Source of the DNA: DATKKG01 sp035543015
GTDB lineage: Archaea > Thermoproteota > Nitrososphaeria > Conexivisphaerales > DTJL01
Reading direction: 5' to 3'
DNA: 64,000 bases
Assembly: GCA_035543015.1 (NCBI GenBank)
Contig: DATKKG010000030.1
Location: forward strand, 70,356 to 134,355
In this document: in pieces, positions 1-8,495 of the stretch
How the letters are laid out: every line of letters starts with the position of its first letter
How positions within the stretch are numbered: the first letter of the stretch is position 1
Notes under the pieces: model-generated
Seen by the model: only the letters and a program-made list of their open reading frames with translations
Database searches by the model: none
Told to the model about the DNA's origin: nothing
Position numbers and translations under genes: made by a program

Positions 1-336
1 CCGGGGGTCAGCCCCAGCTCCATCGCCGTCTACTACGATCCCCCGCCCGTCGTGCTGAGCCCTTTCAAGCTCATGACGAACCTGACCCTCGCCGGGTCAT
101 ACGACATCGGATCCTACGTCGGCTCGGTCCTCCCTAGGTGCGACCAGTACTGCTCTGGCAGCCCGGGGAACGTAACGAACGCCCAGGTCTGGAACTCCAC
201 CGGGCCCACCTACATTCAGTTCTCGCTTCAAGATCTGCCGGGATCGGCGGCCCCAGGGGTCTACACCCTCTATCTGCAGAACCTGACGGGGACGATATTC
301 ACCTCCCTGTCGGTCTTCGTCGGGCCCTACGGCTGA
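1..336 (+). CDS. C-terminal fragment of an exported Ig-like protein (partial)
   Basis: The reading frame is open from the first base of the window and stops at TGA 334-336, so the N-terminus lies outside. About 111 residues are visible. They are rich in Asn, Ser, Thr, Tyr and Gly with several N-x-S/T sequons, as in the extracellular beta-sandwich domains of archaeal surface proteins. Two Cys (in the RCDQYC stretch) could form a disulphide. No membrane segment is seen before the stop, so it may be secreted or anchored by its unseen N-terminus. Function is unknown. It runs convergently into the next gene with a 22 bp gap. Confidence 0.6.
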   Translation, partial: PGVSPSSIAVYYDPPPVVLSPFKLMTNLTLAGSYDIGSYVGSVLPRCDQYCSGSPGNVTNAQVWNSTGPTYIQFSLQDLPGSAAPGVYTLYLQNLTGTIFTSLSVFVGPYG

Positions 337-358
337 ACGAGCGCCAGGATTCCCGGCG

Positions 359-919
359 TCACTTCGGAGGCGTCAGGCCCTCCAGGGCCTTCCTGAACAT
401 GGCCTCCTTCCTCCTGATTATGCGGTAGTAGTACATCGAGACCACTCCGCAGAGGATGAGCACGATGCCCCAGTAGAGCCAGACCCGCCAGCCGTAGTAC
501 ACGGACCAGACCCCGCCCACCAGGATGGTGTATCTCGCATAGTACGATGTGACAAGGAAGATGTAGGCGGCCGATCGGTGGACCGTGAGATTCGCGGAGA
601 CGGAGGGCACCTGGTTGTCCAGGCTTATCGTGAAGGACTCCGGCATAGTGTCCCCGGGCCCGTATCCGACTATCTGGATGGTCACGTTGCCGGTTCCTAT
701 CCTGCTGGCTTCGACTTGCAAGACCTCTCCGGCGTTCATCGGCGGTATGCCGAACGTATCCGTCCAGTAGGGGACGGAGCTGTTGAACTGGACGCTGGCG
801 GCGGGCCCCGAAGTGGAGAAGTAGGCCTGCTGCTGTATCAGAGGGGCGACCAGGGACACGAAAGCAAGGGCTATCCCTGCCGTGATCAGGAGGACCCACG
901 TCACCTTCATCCCGTCCAC
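359..919 (-). CDS. Membrane-anchored extracytoplasmic protein, unknown function
   Basis: 186 residues from a GTG at 919, or 183 from the ATG at 910; a purine-rich GGAGGGG lies upstream of both. The layout is an N-terminal hydrophobic helix (about residues 5-25), an extracytoplasmic beta-rich region with N-x-S/T sequons (about 30-125), a second hydrophobic helix (about 143-163) and a short basic tail (RIIRRKEAMFRK). Both termini would be cytoplasmic with the domain outside. I do not recognise the family. The next gene on the same strand begins about 30 bp upstream, so the two are probably co-transcribed and may act together at the cell surface. Confidence 0.6.
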   Translation of the reverse strand: MDGMKVTWVLLITAGIALAFVSLVAPLIQQQAYFSTSGPAASVQFNSSVPYWTDTFGIPPMNAGEVLQVEASRIGTGNVTIQIVGYGPGDTMPESFTISLDNQVPSVSANLTVHRSAAYIFLVTSYYARYTILVGGVWSVYYGWRVWLYWGIVLILCGVVSMYYYRIIRRKEAMFRKALEGLTPPK

Positions 920-948
920 GGCCTCAGGTCCCCTCCCCTTCGTTCGCG

Positions 949-1911
949 CTAGAAGCTGACAAGCTGAATGAGCAACCCCGCTACGTCGATCCCCATCTTA
1001 GCGACCACGTAGTTATCAAGCAGGTAGTAGTCGCTCCCACCCTGGTAGACCGTGGTGACCTCCTTGGCTCTAGAGGAGGCCGAGGAGGTGCTGTTGAATC
1101 CGAAGGCGTAGACCGCCTGGAAGCTCTGGCCTGAGCCGGTAACGGCCTTCGCGGCGAAGTCTGAGCCCTTGATCTCTCCTTCGAAGCCCTGATAGTTAAG
1201 AGCCAGGTAGTTGGCGCCGCTGCCTGCGACAGCGAACACCGACAGCTGGACCGTCCTGTTCTGGAACAGGCTGGTCTGCTGGTCGAGGGCGGCGTCCATC
1301 CCAGCCTCGAGCTCCGACGTGGGGTTGAGGTCGCTCTGGGAATAGAAGATCAGACCATTCAGGAAGCAGATCCTGCCCGTCAGCAGGGTCTTCGACAGGC
1401 TGTCGTTGTTGAGCACAAAGTAGATGGTGTAGGTCCGATAGTTGACCCTTCCAACTATGGAGCTGGCGTTCAGGGCCGAATGCAGGTCGTCGTAGGCCTG
1501 CTGTGTGGTCTTGATGATGACGACGCCGGTGTCGTTCTGGTTCGGGTTGGAGTTGGCGACGTTGTAGTTCAGCAGGTAGGTGATGTTGGCGAAAGTGAGG
1601 GCCTGGCCCGTCTGGTATACGTGCAGGAGGGGAACGTCGCTGGAAGCGTTGAGGCCCGAGGCCAGTGCGTTGGAGATGTTGGCGAAGGTGGCCGTCTCCG
1701 CCTCGGCGGGCACGAGAGACATCCAGGGCTGCACGGCGATGGAAGCCCCTGAGGGGATGTGTTCGGTCCTCAGGCCGGTGAGGAAGGGGAGGGCGAAGGA
1801 CGCGCCGAAGAGCAGGACGCTGAAGAGGGCAAAGCTGGCCCAGATCACCTTGTAGTTGCGCTTAGGCCGCTTCACCTTCGGCATTTCAAGGCTGGGCTCC
1901 GCGCTGGTCAT
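949..1911 (-). CDS. Single-pass membrane protein with large exported domain, unknown function
   Basis: The frame extends to a TTG at 1986, but the ATG at 1911 (MTSAEPSLEMPK) or ATG 1884 is more likely because a TATA-like TATTTGA on this strand lies around 1972-1979. After a basic segment (VKRPKRNYK) comes one membrane helix and then about 250 extracytoplasmic residues, rich in Asn, Ser and Thr with several sequons. No catalytic motif is visible. It is followed on the same strand by the smaller membrane protein at 359-919. It diverges from the gene starting near 2006, so the short intergenic stretch probably carries promoters for both directions. Function unknown. Confidence 0.55.
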   Translation of the reverse strand: MTSAEPSLEMPKVKRPKRNYKVIWASFALFSVLLFGASFALPFLTGLRTEHIPSGASIAVQPWMSLVPAEAETATFANISNALASGLNASSDVPLLHVYQTGQALTFANITYLLNYNVANSNPNQNDTGVVIIKTTQQAYDDLHSALNASSIVGRVNYRTYTIYFVLNNDSLSKTLLTGRICFLNGLIFYSQSDLNPTSELEAGMDAALDQQTSLFQNRTVQLSVFAVAGSGANYLALNYQGFEGEIKGSDFAAKAVTGSGQSFQAVYAFGFNSTSSASSRAKEVTTVYQGGSDYYLLDNYVVAKMGIDVAGLLIQLVSF

Positions 1912-2005
1912 TCTAAAGTCTTGCGCCGACGTTCCGGCTTTCAATCGCTCCAGAGGTGGTGATGCAAGACTCAAATAGGTGGCCAAGCTCGGCAGTCTCG
2001 AATTG

Positions 2006-2359
2006 ATGTCGGCCCGGGCGATACTCAGGAGATCGGCGAAGGTCTTCGCAGCGATCGCCTTGGCTGATGCCGTCTTGACCGTCGCGGTCTACCTTGTCTA
2101 CGGGTGGCTGGCGGCGTACTTCGCGTACAGCTACTCCTCCATCGTCGAAGCGGCCCTGCTCCTGATTGGTGGAGGCTTCTACGACTGGTCAGAGGCTGAG
2201 TGGGGCATCGGTTTCAAGCGACTCACGGGCAACCGCGACGCCAAGTATAGCAAGGAAGCCCATCGAGTCGCGGACAGGAAGGGGATGGCGCTGATCGCTG
2301 CCGGGGCCATGGTCTTCCTGCTCGCGCTCGTCGTCGACCTCCTCATTCCAGCACACTGA
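2006..2359 (+). CDS. Small three-helix membrane protein, unknown function
   Basis: 117 residues from ATG 2006; the frame also allows GTG 1979, but that codon overlaps the TATA-like TCAAATAGG at 1971-1979, which sits about 30 bp before the ATG and favours a leaderless start there. Hydrophobic segments lie near residues 15-35, 43-58 and 93-113, with a charged loop between the second and third that contains a YDWSEAEWG segment and basic residues. I do not recognise the family. It is divergent from the exported protein at 949-1911 and convergent with the peptide-binding protein gene. Confidence 0.5.
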   Translation: MSARAILRRSAKVFAAIALADAVLTVAVYLVYGWLAAYFAYSYSSIVEAALLLIGGGFYDWSEAEWGIGFKRLTGNRDAKYSKEAHRVADRKGMALIAAGAMVFLLALVVDLLIPAH

Positions 2360-2386
2360 GTAGCTCACGCTGATGGCGTGTGTCCG

Positions 2387-2393
2387 AAAAAAA
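2387..2393 (-). terminator. Oligo-T terminator of the peptide-binding protein gene
   Basis: On the minus strand a run of seven T follows the stop codon at 2411 by about 17 bases. Oligo-T tracts just after genes are the usual archaeal intrinsic terminators. No strong hairpin precedes it. Confidence 0.5.
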
Positions 2394-2410
2394 GTTGTTG
2401 AAGCGTTATC

Positions 2411-5062
2411 CTACTGAGGTTTTCTGCGGGACATTAGCAGTGCTACGAGTAGAGCTATGATGGCGATTACTATGCCGCCGTAGGCGACATAGGTGATCGT
2501 GTTGAGGTTGGAGTTCAGGGTGCTGTACTGGCTGGTGAGTTGGTTGAGGCCTGTCTGGAGCGGGCTGACCTGGCTCGCGACCGTCGTCGAGACCGACTGC
2601 GACACCTGGTTGATGGCGGCAGTCAGAGAGGTCTGAAGCTGGTTCAGTCCGGACTGGACGCTGGCGCCGAGGGCGACGGTGTCATTGTGTGTCGCGGCGT
2701 TGGCGAATATCGGGTTAAGGATGTCCGACAGCGCTACGAAGTTGAGTTGGTAGGTCGGGCTCACCGAAGGCGGCAGCACCAGAGGCAGGGTTCCGTTGCT
2801 GATTAGGGTCAGCAGGTCTCCTGCGGTGCTCGTGGTGCCGTATGTAGTCGCCTTCACAGTGTAGCCTGTGAAGTTCCAGTAGTAGTACACCGTTCCTGGG
2901 GCCAATGGGCTGAAGAAGTATTGGTAGGCACCGCTGGGGGTAGTTATGGCCGATCCTGAAAGCGTGAATGTCTTGTTGTCCGTGCTGGTCATCAGGAAGA
3001 GGACCATGTTGCCGTATCCTTCACCTGTCACGGGGCTGGCGAACGTCCCGCTGAGCGGAACGTACGAACCCCAGAGCACCACTGGGCCAGATGATATCTG
3101 TCCTATGGTTCCGTTGGGGACTGTGATGGTTACCGGCGTTACAGCGATGTTGCCAGAGCTTGGGTTGTAAGGCGTCACGCCCGTGTTGTACCCTGCAGCA
3201 GCGAGCAGCGACTTTGCGAGGTTCACGTCGTACGCGTCAGACTGGAGGTTCGTGTTGAACCATGGGCCGTAGGCGGGGCTCCATGGTGTGACACCTGGGC
3301 TGCCCGCGTTGAGCAGCAGGTTCGTCACGATCAGCTGCCTGGGTATCAAGTGGCTGAAGGCCTCCCTGACATACTTCGCATATGTCTTCGCGTTCGCTGG
3401 GTCGGTCTTACCGTTGGGCGTGTTCACGCCTGTTCCCCAGACGGGGTTCAGGTTGTTGACGCCCATCTCCTGGTAGCCGAGCTCAGGACCAGTGAGGACG
3501 TTAGCACCGATACTCGTCAGCTGGGCTTGGTTGACGGCCAAGCCGTAGTTGGTGTCCAACTCGTTGACCGTTCCCTGGCTGTAGGCGGCGATTGCCGCGT
3601 CGCTACCCGAAATCCAGACCACGTTGTAGTTCTTGATGCTGAACTGCTCTAGGCTCTCCAGGCCCGTCCTGTTCCAGTACCCGTAGTACTTGACCAGGCT
3701 CGCTATGTTCGCCGTGAAATCGTACTTGATCATGGCGTACGGGCCGTTGCCGAAGGGCCCTACGAGGGCCTTCCCGTTGTTGCCATCAGCGTTGGATGGG
3801 TCAACGAGCGTGACGGTCGTCCCGTTAGCGAACTTGTCTGGTCCCGAAGCCGTGCTGTATGGAAGCTGGCTCCAGGTGTTGTCCGGGAACCCTTCCAGGA
3901 AGTGCTTCGGCAGAGGGGAGATGACCGTGTAGGTCAAGTTCATGAAGGGGTAGAACTGGGAGAGGTCGTACCTGAAGGTGTAGGTGTCAACGGCCGTGAC
4001 GTTGAATGGGACCTTGGTATCGCCCGCCGACTGGTCGATTGTTACGGTGGTTCCGTTGAGGAACTTGAAGTTCCCAACGTTGCCGAGCGCCGACAGGATG
4101 CTGCCAGTTCCGACCGCTCCGGAGCCGGGGTCGAAGTTCGCCCACATAGTGAAGACGAAGTCATCGGCCGTCACCGGAACGCCGTCCTGGAAGTTCGTCG
4201 GCTTGAAGTTGATGGTCCAATGCAGACCGTCAGCCGAGGCGTTGACGCCGTTGGCCATGGAGAGGTAGTAGCCGTTGGTCCTGGGGTCGATCTCCATCAG
4301 CGAGCCGAAGGCAGGGCTGTAGATGAACAGGGCGTAGAAGGAGTTGCTGTTGCTCGTAGGCAGGGGGTTGAGGCCGACGTCCGGGAAGACGTTCCCAGCC
4401 TCAGCGAAGTTCAGGGTGCTGACTCCAGAGTAGTGCTGCACATCCGGGAAGGCCAGCTCACTCCAGACGCTGGCGCTACCGTAGTCTTTGATGGCAGGGG
4501 CTCTGGCTATGATCCAGTTGGTGTAGTAGACGATGTCGAACGGCGCGTCGCTAAGCAGGGTGGACTCGATGTTCCAGAGGTCTGCTTGCTGGCGCGTGAA
4601 GTTCGGCGTGGAGTACATATCGTTGATCAGCGAGTTGACTGTGGAGCTGTTGTAGAGGTAGTAGTTGTTGCCGTTCGGTGACCAGTCCGCGAGGTCTCCC
4701 CTTATGTTGCTGAAGGACGAGTCGGGGGTGGGCGATGTGGCGCCCCACCCGATGAAGGCTAAATCGTAGCCTCCATGTGCGAAGTCCTGCTGCACAGAAT
4801 CTGAGAAGATCCTAGCATCAAGCTGGGCGAAGGACACAAGGGTCAACCTTGCGTCAATGCCCACAGCCTGCATAGACTGGGCGATGATTGAAGCGTGCTG
4901 CCTCCTGACTGCGTTGGAGTTCGGCGACAAGAGGTTCACTGTGAAAAGCGAGGTCGTGGCTGCTTGGGTTGGCACTGCTGGTGCAATTGTGCTGAAGAGT
5001 GTTACATATACCGCGAGAGCCAATGCGGCTCCCATCAGTACGTCTTTCTTGTATTGAAACAT
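2411..5062 (-). CDS. Membrane-anchored peptide-binding protein (SBP_bac_5 type) in permuted order
   Basis: 883 residues. A signal segment (about 8-35) is followed at 36-200 by what is normally the C-terminal lobe of family 5 solute-binding proteins: LLSPNSN, then GID, then GGYDLAFIGWG, a PDSS segment and the YNSSTVNSLI and LSDAP helices. The usual N-terminal lobe comes after it (NPLP about 232, DGLHWTINFKP 278-288, QDGVPVTADDF 292-302), then the middle part (VREAF about 567, AAGY about 622). An Ig-like domain (about 640-760), a Gln/Ser/Thr-rich coiled coil (797-855) and a C-terminal helix (857-877) ending SRRKPQ follow. The C-lobe is not repeated later, so this looks like a circular permutation. 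It probably feeds the OppBCDF importer encoded upstream on the same strand. Promoter and operator are at 5094-5118. Confidence 0.85.
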   Translation of the reverse strand: MFQYKKDVLMGAALALAVYVTLFSTIAPAVPTQAATTSLFTVNLLSPNSNAVRRQHASIIAQSMQAVGIDARLTLVSFAQLDARIFSDSVQQDFAHGGYDLAFIGWGATSPTPDSSFSNIRGDLADWSPNGNNYYLYNSSTVNSLINDMYSTPNFTRQQADLWNIESTLLSDAPFDIVYYTNWIIARAPAIKDYGSASVWSELAFPDVQHYSGVSTLNFAEAGNVFPDVGLNPLPTSNSNSFYALFIYSPAFGSLMEIDPRTNGYYLSMANGVNASADGLHWTINFKPTNFQDGVPVTADDFVFTMWANFDPGSGAVGTGSILSALGNVGNFKFLNGTTVTIDQSAGDTKVPFNVTAVDTYTFRYDLSQFYPFMNLTYTVISPLPKHFLEGFPDNTWSQLPYSTASGPDKFANGTTVTLVDPSNADGNNGKALVGPFGNGPYAMIKYDFTANIASLVKYYGYWNRTGLESLEQFSIKNYNVVWISGSDAAIAAYSQGTVNELDTNYGLAVNQAQLTSIGANVLTGPELGYQEMGVNNLNPVWGTGVNTPNGKTDPANAKTYAKYVREAFSHLIPRQLIVTNLLLNAGSPGVTPWSPAYGPWFNTNLQSDAYDVNLAKSLLAAAGYNTGVTPYNPSSGNIAVTPVTITVPNGTIGQISSGPVVLWGSYVPLSGTFASPVTGEGYGNMVLFLMTSTDNKTFTLSGSAITTPSGAYQYFFSPLAPGTVYYYWNFTGYTVKATTYGTTSTAGDLLTLISNGTLPLVLPPSVSPTYQLNFVALSDILNPIFANAATHNDTVALGASVQSGLNQLQTSLTAAINQVSQSVSTTVASQVSPLQTGLNQLTSQYSTLNSNLNTITYVAYGGIVIAIIALLVALLMSRRKPQ

Positions 5063-5093
5063 GTTCGTCGTTCAGGAAAAATATGGTTGAAGC

Positions 5094-5102
5094 TATTTAT
5101 AC
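5094..5102 (-). promoter_or_regulatory. TATA box of the peptide-binding protein gene
   Basis: The minus strand reads GTATAAATA here, a near-consensus archaeal TATA box, 32-40 bp before the ATG at 5062. This predicts a transcript start near 5072 and a leader of about 10 nt. Confidence 0.7.
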
Positions 5103-5118
5103 TTTACGAATCGTAAAG
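5102..5118. promoter_or_regulatory. 17-bp perfect palindrome, candidate operator
   Basis: CTTTACGAATCGTAAAG reads the same on both strands around the central A/T at 5110. It abuts the upstream end of the TATA box, over the BRE position, of the peptide-binding protein gene. A dimeric regulator bound here would block or recruit TFB, so this is a plausible operator. The cognate regulator is not identified. Confidence 0.6.
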
Positions 5119-5241
5119 AGATTTCGTCAAGGCGAAGTTAAGGCATGACAGACTAAGCAGAGTCCTGCCACAAATATGAATATTAGCGCAGTCCACGTAT
5201 GGCTTTCCTGCAATCTATCTAGCGCCTCTGGGCACCGCTTG

Positions 5242-5925
5242 TTACAAATGGCTCTGACGTGAGCCGTGATGGTCTGCGTCGGCGACTTGCTTTACCGTGA
5301 CGAACCTCTCCTTGTTCCCGCGGGCGCCCAGGATGAAATCCATCAGGCCGTCGACGTGGACCACCGGAACGCCTTCCACGGAGATCTGGTGCTGGGGCCA
5401 CAGGACCAGTAGCGCCGGAAGCACTTCGTTGATTCCTGAAATCAGCCCCGAAGAGGCCAGGGCGCGGGCCCTTTCCAGCTGTTTCAGCGCCAGCGGCCTG
5501 AGAACGGATGGGGAGACCCTTTGCCAGTGTTTGCAGTCCAGGGCGATCGCGAAGCCGGAGTTGACCCCTATCACGTCGATCTCCCGCCTCGGACGCCTGA
5601 GCCTGAAGTTCTTCCAGGTCCTGTAGCCCAGACATTCAAAGGCCCTGGAGGCGAGAGCCTCGAACTCCTTCCAGTCCAGGGCGAGGCTCAGCTCCTGCAT
5701 CGATACGCCACGCCGAAGCAAGTAGCTCGCGATGTAGACCCGTCCCCCCTCCGGGACGAGAAGCGTCGAGCCTTCAAGTGTCGCTAGGGCGTTGGCGCAG
5801 AGCTCCTCTGCGCGCGACAGAAGCCTCGCCTCATCCGTTCCGGTCGCCCCTGAAATGGCCGCAAGCTCGTTGGGGCCCTCCCTGAGGTTGCTGAACAGCT
5901 CCAAGACCGAGTTGGGCGAGGCCAT
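5242..5925 (-). CDS. PD-(D/E)xK nuclease-like protein (Mrr/restriction-endonuclease fold)
   Basis: 227 residues. The C-terminal half has the layout of the restriction-endonuclease-like fold: a helix FEALASRAFECLGY, then PRREIDVIGV with a candidate catalytic Glu-Ile-Asp, then ALDCKHW, in which DCK fits the (D/E)xK motif. The N-terminal 90 residues look helical and winged-helix-like (RVYIASYLLRRGVSMQELS). Related archaeal proteins are annotated as restriction endonuclease-like or Holliday-junction-resolvase-like; the substrate is not known. A TATA (CGTAAATAC, 5947-5957) is centred about 26 bp before the ATG, so the start is leaderless. No methylase gene is nearby, so a restriction-modification role is not supported. 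Confidence 0.6.
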   Translation of the reverse strand: MASPNSVLELFSNLREGPNELAAISGATGTDEARLLSRAEELCANALATLEGSTLLVPEGGRVYIASYLLRRGVSMQELSLALDWKEFEALASRAFECLGYRTWKNFRLRRPRREIDVIGVNSGFAIALDCKHWQRVSPSVLRPLALKQLERARALASSGLISGINEVLPALLVLWPQHQISVEGVPVVHVDGLMDFILGARGNKERFVTVKQVADADHHGSRQSHL

Positions 5926-6088
5926 CTCAGGAGTTACAACTCGGCCCTGTATTTACGAGCCTTGGTCGACAGCTGGCGTAGGGTCATGCGCTCCCAAGGG
6001 ACGCCCGCACCGACCGGCGAAGGTCTATCTTAGAGGAAACCCACATCGTCAGACATAAAGTTGCAGATTTTCCAACCTCATTCAACTG

Positions 6089-6481
6089 ATGCAAAGTATA
6101 AAAGACATAATGGAGTTCCGCAACCTGTTGGCAGCCGCAGGCATAGGGAAGTATGCCAGGATAACTCTGGCCAGGGAGAGGGTATGGGAGATCCTCAGAT
6201 CTGACGGAGAGATGTCATCGGCGCCATTCACGATGAGGGAGTTCTACGAGCGTCACAGGAAGGAGCTGCTGTCCTCCCTTTCTCCGATAAACCCAGGTTC
6301 GTCCGTAGAAGCGGTGGTGCGCGGCGCGCTCCAGAGCCTGAGCAAGAAGGGTCTCCTGCTTGCAACGAGGCGCTGGGGGGAGACGACCTACGAGAAGAAC
6401 ATCTACATGATACATCGTTCTCTGGTCCCGTTCAACTACGGACAGGCCATGGTGCAGGCTCAGCGGATGCGTCTACTCTAG
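6089..6481 (+). CDS. Small basic helical protein, possible winged helix
   Basis: 130 residues, predicted largely helical, with a pattern resembling a winged helix: ARERVWEILRSDG, an insertion, then VEAVVRGALQSLSKKGLLLATRRWG, which looks like a recognition helix and wing. The ATG at 6089 has a TATA-like ACATAAA about 30 bp upstream. A second ATG at 6110 lies behind a better TATA (AGTATAAAAG, 6094-6103), which is however too close to serve it. It lies between the nuclease-like gene and the opp operon and is convergent with oppF. It could regulate the peptide transporter, but that is inference only. Confidence 0.5.
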   Translation: MQSIKDIMEFRNLLAAAGIGKYARITLARERVWEILRSDGEMSSAPFTMREFYERHRKELLSSLSPINPGSSVEAVVRGALQSLSKKGLLLATRRWGETTYEKNIYMIHRSLVPFNYGQAMVQAQRMRLL

Positions 6482-6505
6482 GGCCCGTCCTGAACTCGAA
6501 GCGAC

Positions 6506-7504
6506 CTAGGCGAAGTCCTTCCAGAAGTGACAGGCGACCCAGTGGCCGGGTTTGGCCTCCGTCCAGGCCGGCTTCTCCGTCCTGCATATCTCCTTGGCGT
6601 AGGGGCACCTCGGATGGAAGCGGCAGGCAGGGGGCGGGTTGATCGGGCTCGGCACCTCCCCTGGCAGTATTATCCTGTGCATCTTCGTGGTCGGGTCGGG
6701 TATGGGCACCGCCGAAAGGAGGGCCAGCGAATACGGGTGGAGCGGTCTGCCGAACAGGTCGCCGGTGCCTCCCTCCTCCACGATCTCCCCGAGATACATC
6801 ACCGCCACACGCCGGCTAATCTGGCGGACCGAGCTGAGGTCGTGGGAGATGTACAGGTACGAGATCTGCTTGCTCTGCTGAAGCCCCATCATCAGGTTGA
6901 GGATCTGGGCCCTGATGGAGACGTCCAAGGAAGACACGGGCTCGTCCGCGACGATGAGCTTCGGATCCACGGCAAGCGCCCTGGCGATGCTCAGCCTCTG
7001 CCTCTGGCCGCCGCTGAACTCATGCGGGTAGCGCTCCGCGTGGTATTCTTCGAGCCCCACCATCCTCAGCAGCTCGTAGACCCTCTCCTTCCACTTCTCT
7101 CGGGGGACGTGATGGTGGATCTGGAACGGCTCGATCAGGATGTCGTAGACCGTCATCCTGGGGTCCAGCGAGAGGTAGGGGTTCTGGAAGACCAGCTGCA
7201 TGCTCCTGCGCAGCGAAAGCCTGGACTTGGCGTCACCCTTCTTGAACGCCTTGTAGACGTCCTTCCCCTCGAGGAGGACCTGCCCCGAGGTCGGCGACTC
7301 TAGGTCCAGGACCACCTTCGCGGTGGTGGTCTTGCCGCAGCCGCTCTCCCCGACGAGGGCCAGGGTCTCGCCCACCCCTATGCTGAAACTGACGTGGTCG
7401 ACTGCGTGGACGTCGCCCACCTTCTTCTTGGTGATTACCCCCTTCGAATAGACGGGGAAGTACTTGACGAGGTCGTTGACCTCCATTAGAGCTTGTTCTG
7501 ACAT
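6506..7504 (-). CDS. oppF: Oligopeptide/dipeptide ABC transporter ATPase (OppF/DppF type)
   Basis: 332 residues, normal length for the family. Walker A is GESGCGKTT (52-60), the Q-loop is FQNPY, the signature is FSGGQRQR (163-170) and Walker B is LIVADEP (183-189). The C-terminal oligo_HPY domain carries four Cys (CRFHPRCPYAKEIC and a later C), a region that binds an iron-sulphur cluster in some family members. It forms the cytoplasmic ATPase dimer with OppD. It is the last gene of the oppBCDF operon, 4 bp after oppD. Confidence 0.93.
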   Translation of the reverse strand: MSEQALMEVNDLVKYFPVYSKGVITKKKVGDVHAVDHVSFSIGVGETLALVGESGCGKTTTAKVVLDLESPTSGQVLLEGKDVYKAFKKGDAKSRLSLRRSMQLVFQNPYLSLDPRMTVYDILIEPFQIHHHVPREKWKERVYELLRMVGLEEYHAERYPHEFSGGQRQRLSIARALAVDPKLIVADEPVSSLDVSIRAQILNLMMGLQQSKQISYLYISHDLSSVRQISRRVAVMYLGEIVEEGGTGDLFGRPLHPYSLALLSAVPIPDPTTKMHRIILPGEVPSPINPPPACRFHPRCPYAKEICRTEKPAWTEAKPGHWVACHFWKDFA

Positions 7505-7508
7505 ATCG

Positions 7509-8489
7509 CTATACCCCTTTGAGGTCCAGCTCGCGCCACCTGTGGCAGGCCACCTGCCTTCCGCTGCCGGCGTCCTCCAAGATGGGGACCTTCTCGCTGC
7601 AGACGGCGATCGCGTAGGGGCACCTGGGGTGGAAGCGGCAGCCGCCCGGAGGCTCTATGAGGTTGGGGATGTTCCCCGGCACGGACAACAGCTCCTTCTT
7701 CTTGTCTAGCCTGGGCACCGCTTTGAGGAGGGCCTCCGTGTACGGATGCTTCGGCTTCGCGAAGAGGGACTTCGTGTCGGAAGCCTCGTAGACCTGGCCC
7801 GCGTACAACACTGTGACGCGCTGGGCCATCTCTGCGATGATCCCCATGTCGTGGGTGATCATCACCATGGTCATGTTGAACTTCTCCTTGAGGCTCTTCA
7901 TCAGCTCGAGCACCTGGGCCTGGATTGTGACGTCGAGGTTCGTGGTGGGCTCGTCCGCGAAGAGGAGTTGGGGTTCGCACGACAGTGCCCTGGCGATGGC
8001 GATCCTCTGCTTCATCCCGCCGCTCAGCTCGTGAGGATAGGCCCTCAGGCGTCTCTCCGCCTCGGGGATCCCCACGACCTCCAAGAGCCTCCTGGCCGAA
8101 TCGTGGGCTTCCTGCTTGGTGGCCCCTCTGTGAAGCCTTATGATCTCGGAGAGCTGGTTCTCGATGGTGAAGAGGGGGTCCAGGCTGGACATGGGGTCCT
8201 GGAAGACGATGGCCATGTTCCTGCCCCTCATCGCGCGCATCTCCTTCTCCTTGAGGCTGAGGATGTCCTTTCCGTCGAAGGTGATGGAGCCCCCTACGAT
8301 CTTGCCGGGCCTCGGCACGATGCGGAGGGTCGAGAGAGCGGTGACGCTCTTGCCTGAGCCTGACTCGCCGACGAGGCCATGGGTCTCCCCATGCTCCACC
8401 TTCAGGCTGATGCCGTCGACCGCCTTGACGACGCCGGCCTCAGTGAAGAAGTACGTCCTAAGGTCGTCTATCTCGAGAAGCGTGGTCAT
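7509..8489 (-). CDS. oppD: Oligopeptide/dipeptide ABC transporter ATPase (OppD/DppD type)
   Basis: 326 residues. Walker A is GESGSGKS (41-48), followed by FQDPMSSLDP, the signature LSGGMKQR (155-162) and Walker B LLFADEP (175-181). The C-terminal oligo_HPY domain has the same Cys pattern as its partner (CRFHPRCPYAIAVC plus a distal Cys). It pairs with OppF to power peptide import. It is third in the oppBCDF operon, six bases after the end of oppC. Confidence 0.93.
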   Translation of the reverse strand: MTTLLEIDDLRTYFFTEAGVVKAVDGISLKVEHGETHGLVGESGSGKSVTALSTLRIVPRPGKIVGGSITFDGKDILSLKEKEMRAMRGRNMAIVFQDPMSSLDPLFTIENQLSEIIRLHRGATKQEAHDSARRLLEVVGIPEAERRLRAYPHELSGGMKQRIAIARALSCEPQLLFADEPTTNLDVTIQAQVLELMKSLKEKFNMTMVMITHDMGIIAEMAQRVTVLYAGQVYEASDTKSLFAKPKHPYTEALLKAVPRLDKKKELLSVPGNIPNLIEPPGGCRFHPRCPYAIAVCSEKVPILEDAGSGRQVACHRWRELDLKGV

Positions 8490-8495
8490 CGCCTG

